DNA of 64,000 nt from Whitmania pigra (Eukaryota > Annelida > Clitellata > Hirudinida > Haemopidae), in the NCBI GenBank assembly GCA_021613335.1, contig JAJTWR010000443.1, positions 206,001 to 270,000 of the forward strand, in the 5' to 3' direction. Each line of letters starts with the position of its first letter. Position 1 is the first letter of the stretch. Positions 48,069 to 58,324 of the stretch are shown in pieces. A model generated the notes under the pieces. It was not told where the DNA came from. It worked only from the letters and a program-made list of their open reading frames with translations, and searched no databases. A program made the position numbers and the translations under genes.

Positions 48069-50870
48069 ATGGCTTCTGCTTTTTATGAATATCACTTAAT
48101 AAATCATTTAACCGCTAATTGTATAGCACATTTTAAGGATTTCAGAGATATTTTGAAGATAATGGCTTTAAATAAAATTAAAAGCATGCAAGATAGCTTA
48201 TTCGAACATATTATCATAAACTTTGAAGAAGTATTTTATGACAAAGTGAAAGGTTAGTTTTACAAGGATTTCACCAAAACTTGCAGGTGCATAATTACAT
48301 CACAAGTGGTTCACGGGGAAACGAGACAGATGGCCTTAAACTGTTTTTTAATATGCAATTACACATTTACTTCATTGTAATTGAACTGAAATCAGGCGAT
48401 GTCAAAACCTCAAAAGGGTTCCGTGAAATGCGGTGTTGCTTTCTAGTTAATAAAACCAAGTGGTTATAGAGCTTTAATATATATATAGCTGTATTTATGT
48501 ATTTACAACGTTAAACATAATTAGATAATTAAATTTGTTATGTTCAACGTAAATGGAATTATGTAAATTAGTGAATTTATAGTAAGGGTATTTTGTTACT
48601 TAAATGTAATATTTAAAATAATGTTTCTTCAGAAGTTTCAACATCAAGAAAAAAGTTACTTCCCCCTGGTTTATTTGAAAGAATTCTTCACAAAAGCAAA
48701 GAATTAAAGTATTGTATCCGACGAGGTTGTATGAATCACATGCTGCCTTACAGGGATGTTCTCGACTGGAAAAACATCTCCTTACGTTTGCTTCCAAACA
48801 AACCGTGGGGCGAGTACTTCTTTGGTCCGATGAACCGCTTGTCATACCCTATCATACATCTCTCAGTTGAAGTGAATGAACTGGACGAAAACGAAGTACG
48901 TTGTCTTTGTGCGATGGCGTCATCAATCGAAAGTTTGGAAATCAATTACCTGGAAAGGTTAGAGTCATTTTAAAAAAAAAACATATTTATGATTTTTTAA
49001 ATTATTTAAAGTAATATATTTTACATTAAGTTTTACTTTGCTTAAAATTTTTAATCATTTAATACATATGATGCATTATCTAATAAATTATGAAATTTTA
49101 GAATTTCAGATTTGTTAAATGCTCCATTTCCTAAGCTTAAGAAATTGTACCTAAGGTTAAGAGGGCATTCCGTACATCCCTTGAATATTGATTTTACAAG
49201 ATTCTCTCATACGTTGGAAGAGTTGCTAATATATAACGAAGTCTTAACTGATTCAGCATTTAAGTCTTTGGCAAGTCTTAAAAAATTGAAAGTTTTGTCC
49301 CTTCCTCAAGTATATACAAATTGTAAAGATTTCCTTCCTGAAATTTTGGGTTCAATGAACCAATTGAGGTAAATCTTAAGCAATCAATAACAATTTATGT
49401 ATGATGCAAGTAACACGTTATCACCTTTCCAGAACGTTGGACCTAGAGGAATTTTTCTGTTTCACAGTTGACAAAACCATTCAATACGAACTGATTAAAC
49501 ATATATCCAAGATGCCTAATTTAGAGAATTGCCATCTTACCTTTATCTTTTCAGTTGAGTGAGTAAAAAGTTGTTAAATTTACTTTCAGAGATTATTTTA
49601 CATTTATGACTTCACATAGGCGTGAATGGATTAGAGAAGTTATGAAGTGCAAACATTGGAAAAGATTTGGAGCGTTAAAAAATCTTTTAGAATGTGACAG
49701 TGTAATCCAAGAAAATCCATGTGTTGATGAGGTTAGATTTAACCGCAAGTATTATCTTTTTGTTTCCATCACTTCAATAACTAAAATTCTAATGTTTTTT
49801 TTGATCAAATTCTGATTCATTGTTAGATTTTTGTCTTGCACAAAGCTTCAGTGCTTCCAACATGGGAAATACACGTTCGAGACTCCGTAATCAATTTTAT
49901 GTTTAAAGAAGTGCTCCTCGGCCAACTTGCTCACATTCCCCTCGAACAAACGTCAAGAGTTGAAAATGCGAGTAGATTTAAATCAAGGTTATTGGTGAAA
50001 AATTAATTTATTAATCAGTTTAAATTATTTCTAGGTCTTGCTGGAATCCTTTTCAAGAAGTCTATATGTTGATACGTATGTTAAGGATTTGATTTATTTA
50101 TGTTAAAGTGAAACAAACAAGTCATCCAAATATAAAATTTCACAGATGTATAATCTCTTACCTACATTCGGATCGTTGCACGGAGGATTTTATAAGGTAA
50201 GATAAATTATTAATTGTTTAACAAGCAATTTTTAATCCAACTCTTCAATTGTGTTCGTAATCGTAAAATATTCAATAACTTTGACTATTGCAAATATTAT
50301 TTCGTTTAGGAAATTAATTAATTTAATGTCCACATTGTATGATAAATATCATCCTGTAATCTGGAACATGGTAAGGGTGCTTCAGTAAAAATCGTTCAAA
50401 AAAGATGTTTAACTAACGATTAGCAATTTGCGTTTTAGACTGTTTACAAAAACCGTGGTAGAGTTGGCAGCTTCGTAAGAGACTTTCTATTAAAAATTAT
50501 AAAAGTAAAATGTACTTAAAAAGCTCACAAATAATTTGTTTGTAGATCTTGCATCCCCCAGTGGCAAGGATCTTGTGGGATATTATCAGAAAAGACCTCA
50601 ACAAAAGCTTTGTCAAAAAGTTGTTGCACTGTATCTTCTTCATCGCACGTGATCATTTAAGTACTTATGTGGAAACACTGGGTTTGAAAGATGTTGGTTG
50701 ATTTGATTGAGAACATGATTTACTGCCACACAATTGTGTTTCTTCATTTTTTATTTCGTTAATTTCTCTTAACTTCACAGATTCAAGCTAGAGCTTCAAG
50801 TAATAATTTAATTGAGGATGAAGATTTAGTCGCCACGAGACTACTTGTGAAACACATTGCAAAATTATAA
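48069..50870 (+). CDS. Leucine-rich-repeat protein, family uncertain
   Basis: Twelve exons: 48069-48252, 48633-48957, 49102-49368, 49433-49558, 49620-49731, 49827-49987, 50035-50067, 50146-50196, 50310-50370, 50439-50474, 50546-50692, 50781-50870; 530 residues. The N-terminus is helical. KLLPPGLFERILHKSKEL is followed by irregular leucine-rich repeats over residues about 110-300 (PKLKKLYLRLRG, TLEELLIYNEVLTDSAF, LKKLKVLSLPQVY, LRTLDLEEFFCF). The C-terminal 200 residues look all-helical. The LPP-x-L start before LRRs, and LRRs followed by a helical region, recall ZYG11/ZER1-type cullin-2 substrate receptors or other F-box-like LRR proteins; I would not go further. The donor at 50067 (TATAT|GTTGAT) is weak but is the only one found that keeps the frame. 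Confidence 0.68.
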
Positions 50871-51021
50871 AAAAAAAAGAATATGCATATCAGTGATGTT
50901 TTAAAAGTGCTTGCTAAAAAGATAATTTAGTTTAAAAATAAATTCCTTGCAAGAAAAGCTTCTTGTTACTTTATTACGTAGTCTCCTAAGTTATCGCCAA
51001 GAAGGTTTAAGCAGAAGTTAT

Positions 51022-51483
51022 GTTGGAGCAAGGCACCCCGTCATAACAGTCAATATAGCCCGGTGACAAAATAGCCCCACAAAACAGCCCCGTCAATATA
51101 GCGGTAGAATTGGTTCTTTGTTGATTTGTTACATGTCCACATGACGTGATGATAAGGTGAAGATAATTTATGTTAAATACCAACAAAGTCCATGTAAAGT
51201 GAGGAAGTAGCCGGAATCCTAATAATATTTTAGACGATAAATCTTAAACCACTAATTTCGAATTAAATTTGGAACCAGTTATCGGTTAATGTATTCAATT
51301 TACAAATTTTTTTTGATGGGGCTGTTTTGTCTTGGGCTATTTTGTCGGGGCTGTTTTGTCTTGGGCTATTTTGTCGGGGCTGTTTTGACAAAGCTATTTT
51401 GTCCTGGGCTATTTTGACTCGGGACTATTTTGACGGGGCTATTTTGTCGCCGGGCTGTTATGACGGGTCACCGTTGGAGCAAG
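51022..51483. mobile_element. Fold-back element with tandem GGGCTATTTTGTC-type repeats
   Basis: Ends are inverted: GGCACCCCGTCATAACAG at 51032 and CTGTTATGACGGGTCACC finishing at 51472, 15 of 18 positions pairing. Outside both ends is the same GTTGGAGCAAG (51022-51032 and 51473-51483), a target duplication of about 10 bp. The right arm holds a tandem array of 13-15 bp units alternating GGGCTATTTTGTC and GGGGCTGTTTTGTC; the left arm has three inverted copies. No coding sequence. The long repeat-built arms and 9-11 bp duplication fit a fold-back/MULE-like non-autonomous element (inference). Confidence 0.82.
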
Positions 51484-52520
51484 TGTATGGACACAATAAA
51501 TACGGACTGGTTATTACACGTAAAGTGGTTTTGTTATGTTATGCTATTTTAAAATTATTTCGTAGTCATCATCATCACGTGATTGGATTATCTGAGCTCC
51601 AGGAAAATCACATTTCTTGGTTTCCGATTTGTCGGCCTTGTAGTTACTTTCAAATGAAATGTGGCGAGCATCATCATCACCGTCAATCATAAATATCATC
51701 GTCATCACCATCAATAAACTTCACCTGAATCAGTTCCACACAAGAGAAAATAAAGCAAAACATTATAACTTCCGAAGTCTTTGACATTTCTGACCAAAAA
51801 CCATATTTAACATTAATTTCTGACATTATTTATCATTTCAATCAGCACGGTGATCAAAACCTCACCGTTGAAATTCAAAAACAATTCCATATTATTAACA
51901 ACATTTACAGCAATTAATCCATTATGTTGTTGCTTTATTCTAATTAAAATACAAATAAATAAAACGATAGTTTCAAATCTCAAACCTTTACGGATTTGTA
52001 AAACCCAATATTTATCCAACGAATATTTCTGTTCCAAATTACTTTAATTAAATCCTACATATAAACGTATTGCTCAATAAAATGCTAAATAATGGATGGA
52101 ATTATTGTTATTAGGTATTAATTAATTAATTAATCTACCATTTATACGAGGACGCTCTCTATGCATGACACAAACGAAACTATTAGATATTACAACTCTT
52201 AAAATTAAGTGATTAAGCCAAACGATTTAAACTAAACAGCAATATAAATAGTGACATTTTGCCACTAAAAGGAGCCTTATCATAAAATCGACTGATTGGA
52301 TGGATGCATTGAATGAATTTAGCAACATGACCGATAGGACCTTTTCAATTCTGCATTAGAATTATTTGTTGTTTATTCATTCGCATCATGTGCATTAAAG
52401 TTTCGCGCGATTTTTTAAGTATTTGTTTATTTATTTATTTGTTTCTAAATTATACAACAACTCTGAATCTCAGGAGAACGAAAAACAACTAAAAACCTAG
52501 GGATCGCAAACCATTATCTC
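51484..52520. other. AT-rich spacer, no gene seen
   Basis: Non-coding. Short CATCAT runs near 51567 and 51675 and ATTAATTAATTAATT near 52118 are simple repeats. Confidence 0.4.
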
Positions 52521-52524
52521 AAGG

Positions 52525-52876
52525 ATGGAATTATTTGCAAAATTGAAAGAGATGGTCTCACAAAATGTGACATCAGTGGAGCTTCATCTCTATCAAGTCA
52601 GAAACTTTGTTAAGAGTTTGTTTGTTGGTGGATAACTCCCTGATTATAGTGATAGGAGATATTATCTTTCTAGATACAATATACGTAATGTGCATTAAGA
52701 ATATGTCCTTTGTCAAACCAGGTATTAATATAAATGGTCATTGAAGAATACGTGTATAGGGAAATGAAAAAAGCTTCTGGAGGTCTGGAAGATCTTGAAC
52801 TTCTTTCCAAAAAATTGCGCAAAGCAGCAGGGGTCATGATAGAAGCTTTTTCAGAAAACCTGGTGAGTCTGGATTG
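52525..52876 (+). other. Two short exon-like frames, uncertain
   Basis: ATG at 52525 opens MELFAKLKEMVSQNVTSVEL and more before a stop. A second frame starting near 52734 reads YREMKKASGGLEDLELLSKK and continues to FSENL before a good GTGAGT donor at about 52863. The second piece looks like a helical coding exon. No further exon was found; the LINE insertion lies directly downstream. It could be the start of a gene, or a remnant. Confidence 0.2.
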
Positions 52877-52920
52877 ATGCTTGTCTTCCAGACAAATAAT
52901 CAAAAGCATTTCTATAAATG

Positions 52921-52921
52921 T

Positions 52922-52970
<49 letters not shown>

Positions 52971-52987
52971 TAATAATAATAATAATA

Positions 52988-53066
<79 letters not shown>
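52921..53066. repeat. (TAA)n microsatellite, target of the LINE
   Basis: About 145 bp of nearly pure ATA/TAA repeat, immediately followed by LINE coding sequence. Confidence 0.97.
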
Positions 53067-53070
<4 letters not shown>

Positions 53071-55560
53071 GGTTTGGAAAGATATACTGGAAAAGAAAGT
53101 CAGACACAATTACCAGGCGGAGTGGATTCGAAAGGAAGAATTGGCCCAAGAAAATTTGCAGACAGATACATGGAAAGATATAGACAAATTGGAACTGAAG
53201 AAAACAATTGCAGGTGCACAAAATTTGAAGTCCCCAGGTATAGATAAGATACAAAACTTCTGGTTGAAATATTTGGTGTCGCTTCACGGTCAACTAGTGA
53301 GTGGGTACAATGAAATAATGAAAAATCCAGGAAGTATGCCCGACTGGTTAACGGAGGGAACCACCTCCCTATTACCAAAGTCTCAAGACACAACACAACC
53401 GAAGAATTACAGACCTATAACTTGTTTACCAACAATGTACAAAATTCTGACTTCGCTGATAGCAGAGAGAATTTACTGCCATCTTGACAAAAATAACATT
53501 CTTCCAGAAGAACAAAAAGGGTGCAAGAAAAAAAGTCGAGGATGTAAGGACCAATTACTTATAAGTCAGATGGTGGTGCACCATGCAAAGAAATTTAAAA
53601 AAGAATTATGTATCGCATGGATAGATTATAAAAAAGCTTTTGATAGCATTCCCCATTCGTTGATTAAGCAAACTTTAGAAATATATAAGATTAATGATGT
53701 AACTAGAAGTTTCATTTAGCAGTCAATGCTTAAATGGAAAACTAGTATGATGTTAACGGTTAAAGACGGGTGCTAAAAAACAGGAAAAATTTCTGTTAAA
53801 CGAGGAATATTCCAGGGAGATTCGTTGTCACCGTTGCTGTTTTGCATGACCCTGATACCATTGTCAAATTCCCTCAGGAAAACCGGAGCAGATAAGTCAC
53901 CTGTTATATATGGATGACCTAAACTTATTTACAAAAAGTCACGAACAGATGGAGGAAGGTATGAAAATTGTTGAAGACTTTAGTAATGATATCCAAATGG
54001 AATTTGGAATTGAGAAATGCGCCACGATAGAAATAAAACAAGGAAAAGTCATACACGGAAGGAGCATCCAGCTCTCAACCCCTCCGCAAATTAGATCACT
54101 GGAAATCGATGAATACTACAAATACCTTGGGATGGATGAAAAAAGTGGCATAAATGACAAGCTGATGAAACAAAATGCAAAAAAAGAATATTTCAGGAGA
54201 TTGAGGACAGTTTTGGCCACTCTACTTAACTTACAAAATAAAATCACTGCTATCAACAGTTTGGCAACACCAATTCTCGCCTATGTCTTCGGAGTGGTTC
54301 ATTGGTTAAAATCGGAAATTGAAAAAATTGACAGAAAAACAAGGAAAATTCTCACGATTCATAAAATGCACCATCCCAGAGCTGACGTGCAGAGGTTATA
54401 CGTTAAAAGAAAGAATGGCGGCAGAGGGCTTCTCGAAGTAGCAACGGTCTATCAACAGTCAATATTGGGCCTTTCAGAATACATAGACAGAGATACCAGT
54501 AAACTCATTTAATTAGTAAGAATGGATGACAGCCTCAAAAACAAATACTCGGTGACAAAGGAAGCAAACAAAATTAAAAATAGATATGCACTGAGGAACT
54601 GCACGGATATAAAAATCACTGATGAATTTAAGAAAAAGATATAAATGGAAAAGTTGGAAGACATAAAGAGGAAGCCCCTGCACGGACAGTTTTTCAGGAA
54701 CATGGAAAAGTCAGGATTGAGTAAAGAAATGTCGGTTGCATGGCTCAACAGAGGTAAAATGAAAGGGGAAACGGAGAACCTAAACATTGCGGCACAGGAT
54801 CAAGTGTTGAAGACAAGATACTACCAAAAACACATCCTGAAACAAAACGTAAGCAGTACATGCAGGATGTGCCACACAGCAATAGAAAGCATCAGTCACG
54901 TTATCTCGGGATGCCAAGTACTAGCACCAAGAGAATACACCGAAAGACATGATAGAGTAGCGGCATACATCCATTGGAAAATTTGCAAAAATACAGAACT
55001 CCATGTAAATGAAAAATATTATTTGCATGTGCCTGAACCTGTGGTGAGAAATGACGAAATAACAATAATGTGGGACCAAGGTGTTGTAACAGATAGAAAA
55101 ATTAAAGACAATAGACCAGATATAATATACCTAAATAGAAAGAAAAGACACTGCCTGCTAATTGAAATCTCCATACCTGACGACGAAAATGTTCTAAGGA
55201 AAATAAATGAAAAAATTCTGAAATATAAAGACTTACAAATTGAAATTGCAAGAATGTGGAAGTCCGAACGATACCGGTTATGGTGGGAGCCCTGGGGACA
55301 ACTGGGGAAAATTTAAAGAAAGAGTTAGATATGCTGCCTGGAAAACCAAGTCAACCTGAGATCCAAAAGATTGCCCTGTACGGAACATGCCATATATTAA
55401 GAAAAATTTTGGGATGATACCGGAAATTGATAGAATTTGTTTGTTTTCTTTTTTTTGTGTTTTTCTCCCGTTCTTTTTTTCTGTTTGTGGCTGCCTCTGG
55501 ACTCTGGTTGAGACCTGGCGCCGTTGACTTTCCAGCCGTTATGGCTGTGGTTGCTTGTGA
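53067..55560 (+). mobile_element. Dead R4/Dong-like non-LTR retrotransposon in a TAA repeat
   Basis: Coding sequence begins directly after the TAA array (VWKDILEKKVRHNYQAEWI). RT blocks follow: KSPGIDKIQNFWLKYL, PKNYRPITCLPTMYKIL, the metal-binding DYKKAFDSIPH, RGIFQGDSLSPLLFCM and LLYMDDLNLF. The C-terminal part has a CCHC-type knuckle (CRMCHTAIESISHVISGC) and a restriction-enzyme-like endonuclease (RPDIIYL ... LLIEISIP), the layout of the R2/R4/Dong group. Stops at 53717, about 53774, 54510 and 54642, and a frame change near 53895, make it inactive. The 5' end appears truncated. TAA/ATT microsatellite continues at about 55560-55686, so both ends abut TAA repeats, the known target of Dong. 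About 2.5 kb. Confidence 0.9.
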
Positions 55561-55690
55561 AATAATAGTAAATATAATTATTATAATAATATAATATATA
55601 TAAATAATATATATAATAAAATATATTATTATAATTATTATAATTAATATAATTAACAATTTATTATTATTATTATTATTATTATTTCTT
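55561..55690. repeat. AT/TAA microsatellite at the 3' end of the LINE
   Basis: TAATAT-rich sequence becoming a clean (ATT)n run at about 55660-55685. It is likely the downstream half of the split target repeat. Confidence 0.85.
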
Positions 55691-55748
55691 ATTCATTAGA
55701 TTATTTGATTTCATTCTAATTGAATGATTTTTATTCTAATACTACAAT

Positions 55749-56005
55749 TGCTTTTTGGACTCAACTTACAAAACCACGAAATATGAAATGCCGTTGTTTC
55801 TTTTGTATGTCGAATCTAATATCAGCCATTGTGCTGTTGTCTTTTTCTTTGTGGGAAATGAAAGTAGCTTTATTATTTATGAGGGCTTGAGCAAGATTAA
55901 AGAGTGGAACCCTCTATGGCTTCGCAAGGCATTCATGATGGATGGGTCAGAAATGGATCGAAAGGCTTTGAATAAGCTTTTTCCTGGTTGCTACCAAAAA
56001 TTGTA
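55749..56005 (+). pseudogene. MULE transposase fragment
   Basis: An 85-codon frame begins with DSTYKTTKYEMPLFLLYV, which matches the first catalytic block of animal MULE transposases (D-x-TYKT). It continues to IKEWNPLWLRKAFMMDGSEM and KLFPGCYQ, the spacing of the second aspartate block and the following FPGC motif. The HxxH/CDFHR block that should follow is absent. This is an isolated remnant. The assignment rests on remembered family motifs. Confidence 0.8.
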
Positions 56006-56009
56006 AAGA

Positions 56010-56930
56010 GTTTTGAATTATGTAACATAACTTTATTTATTTCAGAAATATGTATTTATACAAATTTCATCGGAAACAATCATCGTATCGATGGACGAGT
56101 GCTTACAAGAATGGTGCTGTTGCCCATCAAAATATATATTGTCACATCTGAATATAAGCCAAACGTCTGAAATAAGGACTACTTTGAACAATAAATAACT
56201 TGAATGAATTATCTCCAGAGTATTGCTAATTTTTTTTTACAAAAATCATCCATTTTTTGTCATTAAACAGCCCTAGAATATGTCAAAATCAAAGTCAAAT
56301 TTCATCCAGCTCATTAAAGACCAAAACAAAAAAAGTTGGATGTGCATTCATAATCATAAATTTTTGAGATGATCTTCAATATAATATTTTTATCACAGGC
56401 ACAATCTCTAAATAATATTTGGTTGTGATAGTAAAACCTATTTTAATTTTATACAGTTATTTTGGGCAAATCAGAAATTTTATCTGACCAGTGCCTGTGA
56501 AAAGTTAAAAAGTTTCATAGGTTTGTCAATTGCCTATCTTATAATCATTTTGTTATAATAATGTATTGCTGCTAAGTCTAAAACAATTTTTATAATAATA
56601 TATTTTTTATGGGAAGTAATGAAAAGAAGCTGTTCAAACCGTTAGACCGGGACTAAAAGAGAAAAAGAAAGTGAAAATCGTGTGAAGAAGCAAAAGAGTC
56701 ATCAAAATATGTGAAATTGGATACATATTTTCTTTTTTTTCCTTCTTTTATTATTGAAACACAAAACCAATACAAGTTGAAACCGAAAGGAAAAAAAGGA
56801 GCATTCAGCAATACATCTGCTGCACCAGACAACGATTTTTCTACGAACCTAGGAACTTATAACAGCATCCTTATTCCGGCTGCTGAGAATGTTCAGGGAG
56901 CAAATCCTGAGTCTAAAAATGTTTTATTAA
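56010..56930. other. AT-rich spacer after the MULE remnant
   Basis: No supported gene. A short inverted match (CACAGGCAC near 56396, GTGCCTGTG near 56492) may mark another small element, but it lacks a target duplication. Confidence 0.4.
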
Positions 56931-56931
56931 A

Positions 56932-57120
56932 GGCCGTTGCCTAGCTAGATGATTAGGACGGTGCTCCCGTATCGGGGTTCGAATCCGTGCTGCCTGAGTC
57001 TACAGGAATCCTGATCATTTCAACAGACTCTCATGTGGGGAAGATGACTCAGTAAGAGAAAGAATTCATGCAATCATTGACATGACCATGGAATACCCAA
57101 CAGATGTTTATTATGAAAAT
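56932..57120 (+). mobile_element. tRNA-derived SINE or tRNA pseudogene
   Basis: A-box-like TAGCTAGATGATTAGG at 56942 and a perfect B box GGTTCGAATCC at 56976 lie at tRNA spacing. The acceptor stem does not pair well and there is no clear anticodon arm, so it is not a working tRNA. The sequence continues into an unrelated 3' body, as in tRNA-derived SINEs. The 3' end is a guess. Confidence 0.65.
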
Positions 57121-57236
57121 ATAAGATATCCTCGAAAATAAGCCCTAGCGCGACTTTTGGGGCAAAAAGTAATAAAAGACTGTCTTATTTTCTGGGAAAC
57201 ACAATAGTTACATTGCGACCAGGGTGCTACATCTCT

Positions 57237-57410
57237 TTCAAATTTTTAATGACAAAGTATTTTTCAATCGCCTGGTTATTTCAATTAAGCTCTTAAAGAT
57301 TATGTGGAAAGGGAACCTTTTGCACCTGTCTTTGAGACAACCCCTAAAAACAGCCAAAATGACTAGAGTAAAAAAACCCGTAAATTATTAATTATGTCTG
57401 ATTATTAATT
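57237..57410. repeat. Dispersed repeat, copy 2
   Basis: Second copy of the repeat at 42621-42800, same strand, with scattered substitutions and small indels. It follows a CTCGAAAATAAGCCC...TTATTTTCTGGG stretch (57130-57205) that may be another small palindromic element. Confidence 0.75.
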
Positions 57411-57478
57411 AGATTATATATGGTACATATTTTTTGGACGTACTCATCATAGAATTATCGGCAAAATTCACCAACAGG

Positions 57479-57861
57479 CAGTGGCGTGCAGAGATTCTTT
57501 GATACCAACCACTTGATTGGATGCCTCTAAATTGTTATTTCATTAATTCATTCCTCATCCCTCACACTGCATTGTGCTGCCCCCTTTACCTTCCCCCAGA
57601 AAATATTTGAGAATTTCATATTACCGTATGATGCTTTTAGCCTATTTTGACGATCGGAAATACAATCATAACACTGTCGCTGTCAACCGCTGATTTCATA
57701 ACACGTTAGAAGATTTCGCAATGCATTAGATACTATTAGTACTTAAAGATTTGCATGACATGAAATTAGTCCGTCAATACAAGCGCCAGAGATGTGACTA
57801 GGCCAACGCCAACCGCCTAATTGGATGCTCGGGACCGTCGAACTCCATTTGCACGCCACTG
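57479..57861. mobile_element. hAT MITE, 383 bp, near-perfect 8-bp TSD
   Basis: Begins CAGTGGCGTGCA and ends TGCACGCCACTG. Flanks are CCAACAGG (57471-57478) and CCACCAGG (57862-57869), seven of eight identical. No transposase frame inside. Terminal CAGTGG and 8-bp duplication indicate the hAT superfamily. Confidence 0.85.
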
Positions 57862-57869
57862 CCACCAGG

Positions 57870-58324
57870 GTCGCCGGAAGGAGGAGGTGGAAAGTGCCCA
57901 TGAACCCGTCAATTTGTCGAGCCTCCTGGGATTTTAAAACTTTTTTGCTTTTTGTTGTGAAAGAAAGGCTAGCGCAAAAGAAACAGCCAACAAGCGAGAC
58001 CATTTGGGGATGACCCCTTTAATGAAAACAGCGCTGAGATTTAGCATTTCATACAGAAAAAGATTTTTAAGTTTTTGATATGAGTTCGGATCATCTGTAA
58101 ACATAGAAATTATATAAAACAAAAATACAGTTTCATTAAACTATCATAAAGGGGTCAGTTAATTCTCAGCAGAAATGCAAAGTTATAGTTTATTAATATT
58201 TTTTAAATATTTTTTTTATAAGATGATATACAGGAAGCTGGGAATTGACTCGAAAATAAGAAAGCCTTGATTTCAAAGTTCAAATATTGGAACTGGCGAA
58301 GTGTTATCTAGCGATTGTTTCAAC
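57870..58324. other. Upstream region of ECI2
   Basis: Non-coding. It should contain the ECI2 promoter; no motif recognised. Confidence 0.4.

Noticed and set aside
52670..53293. Long minus-strand open frame of about 207 codons
   Set aside because: It is created by the TAA/TTA microsatellite (poly-Leu, Tyr, Ile runs) and antisense LINE sequence; no protein domain.
56390..56500. CACAGGCAC / GTGCCTGTG inverted match
   Set aside because: Only 9-10 bp, and no flanking duplication; too weak to call an element.
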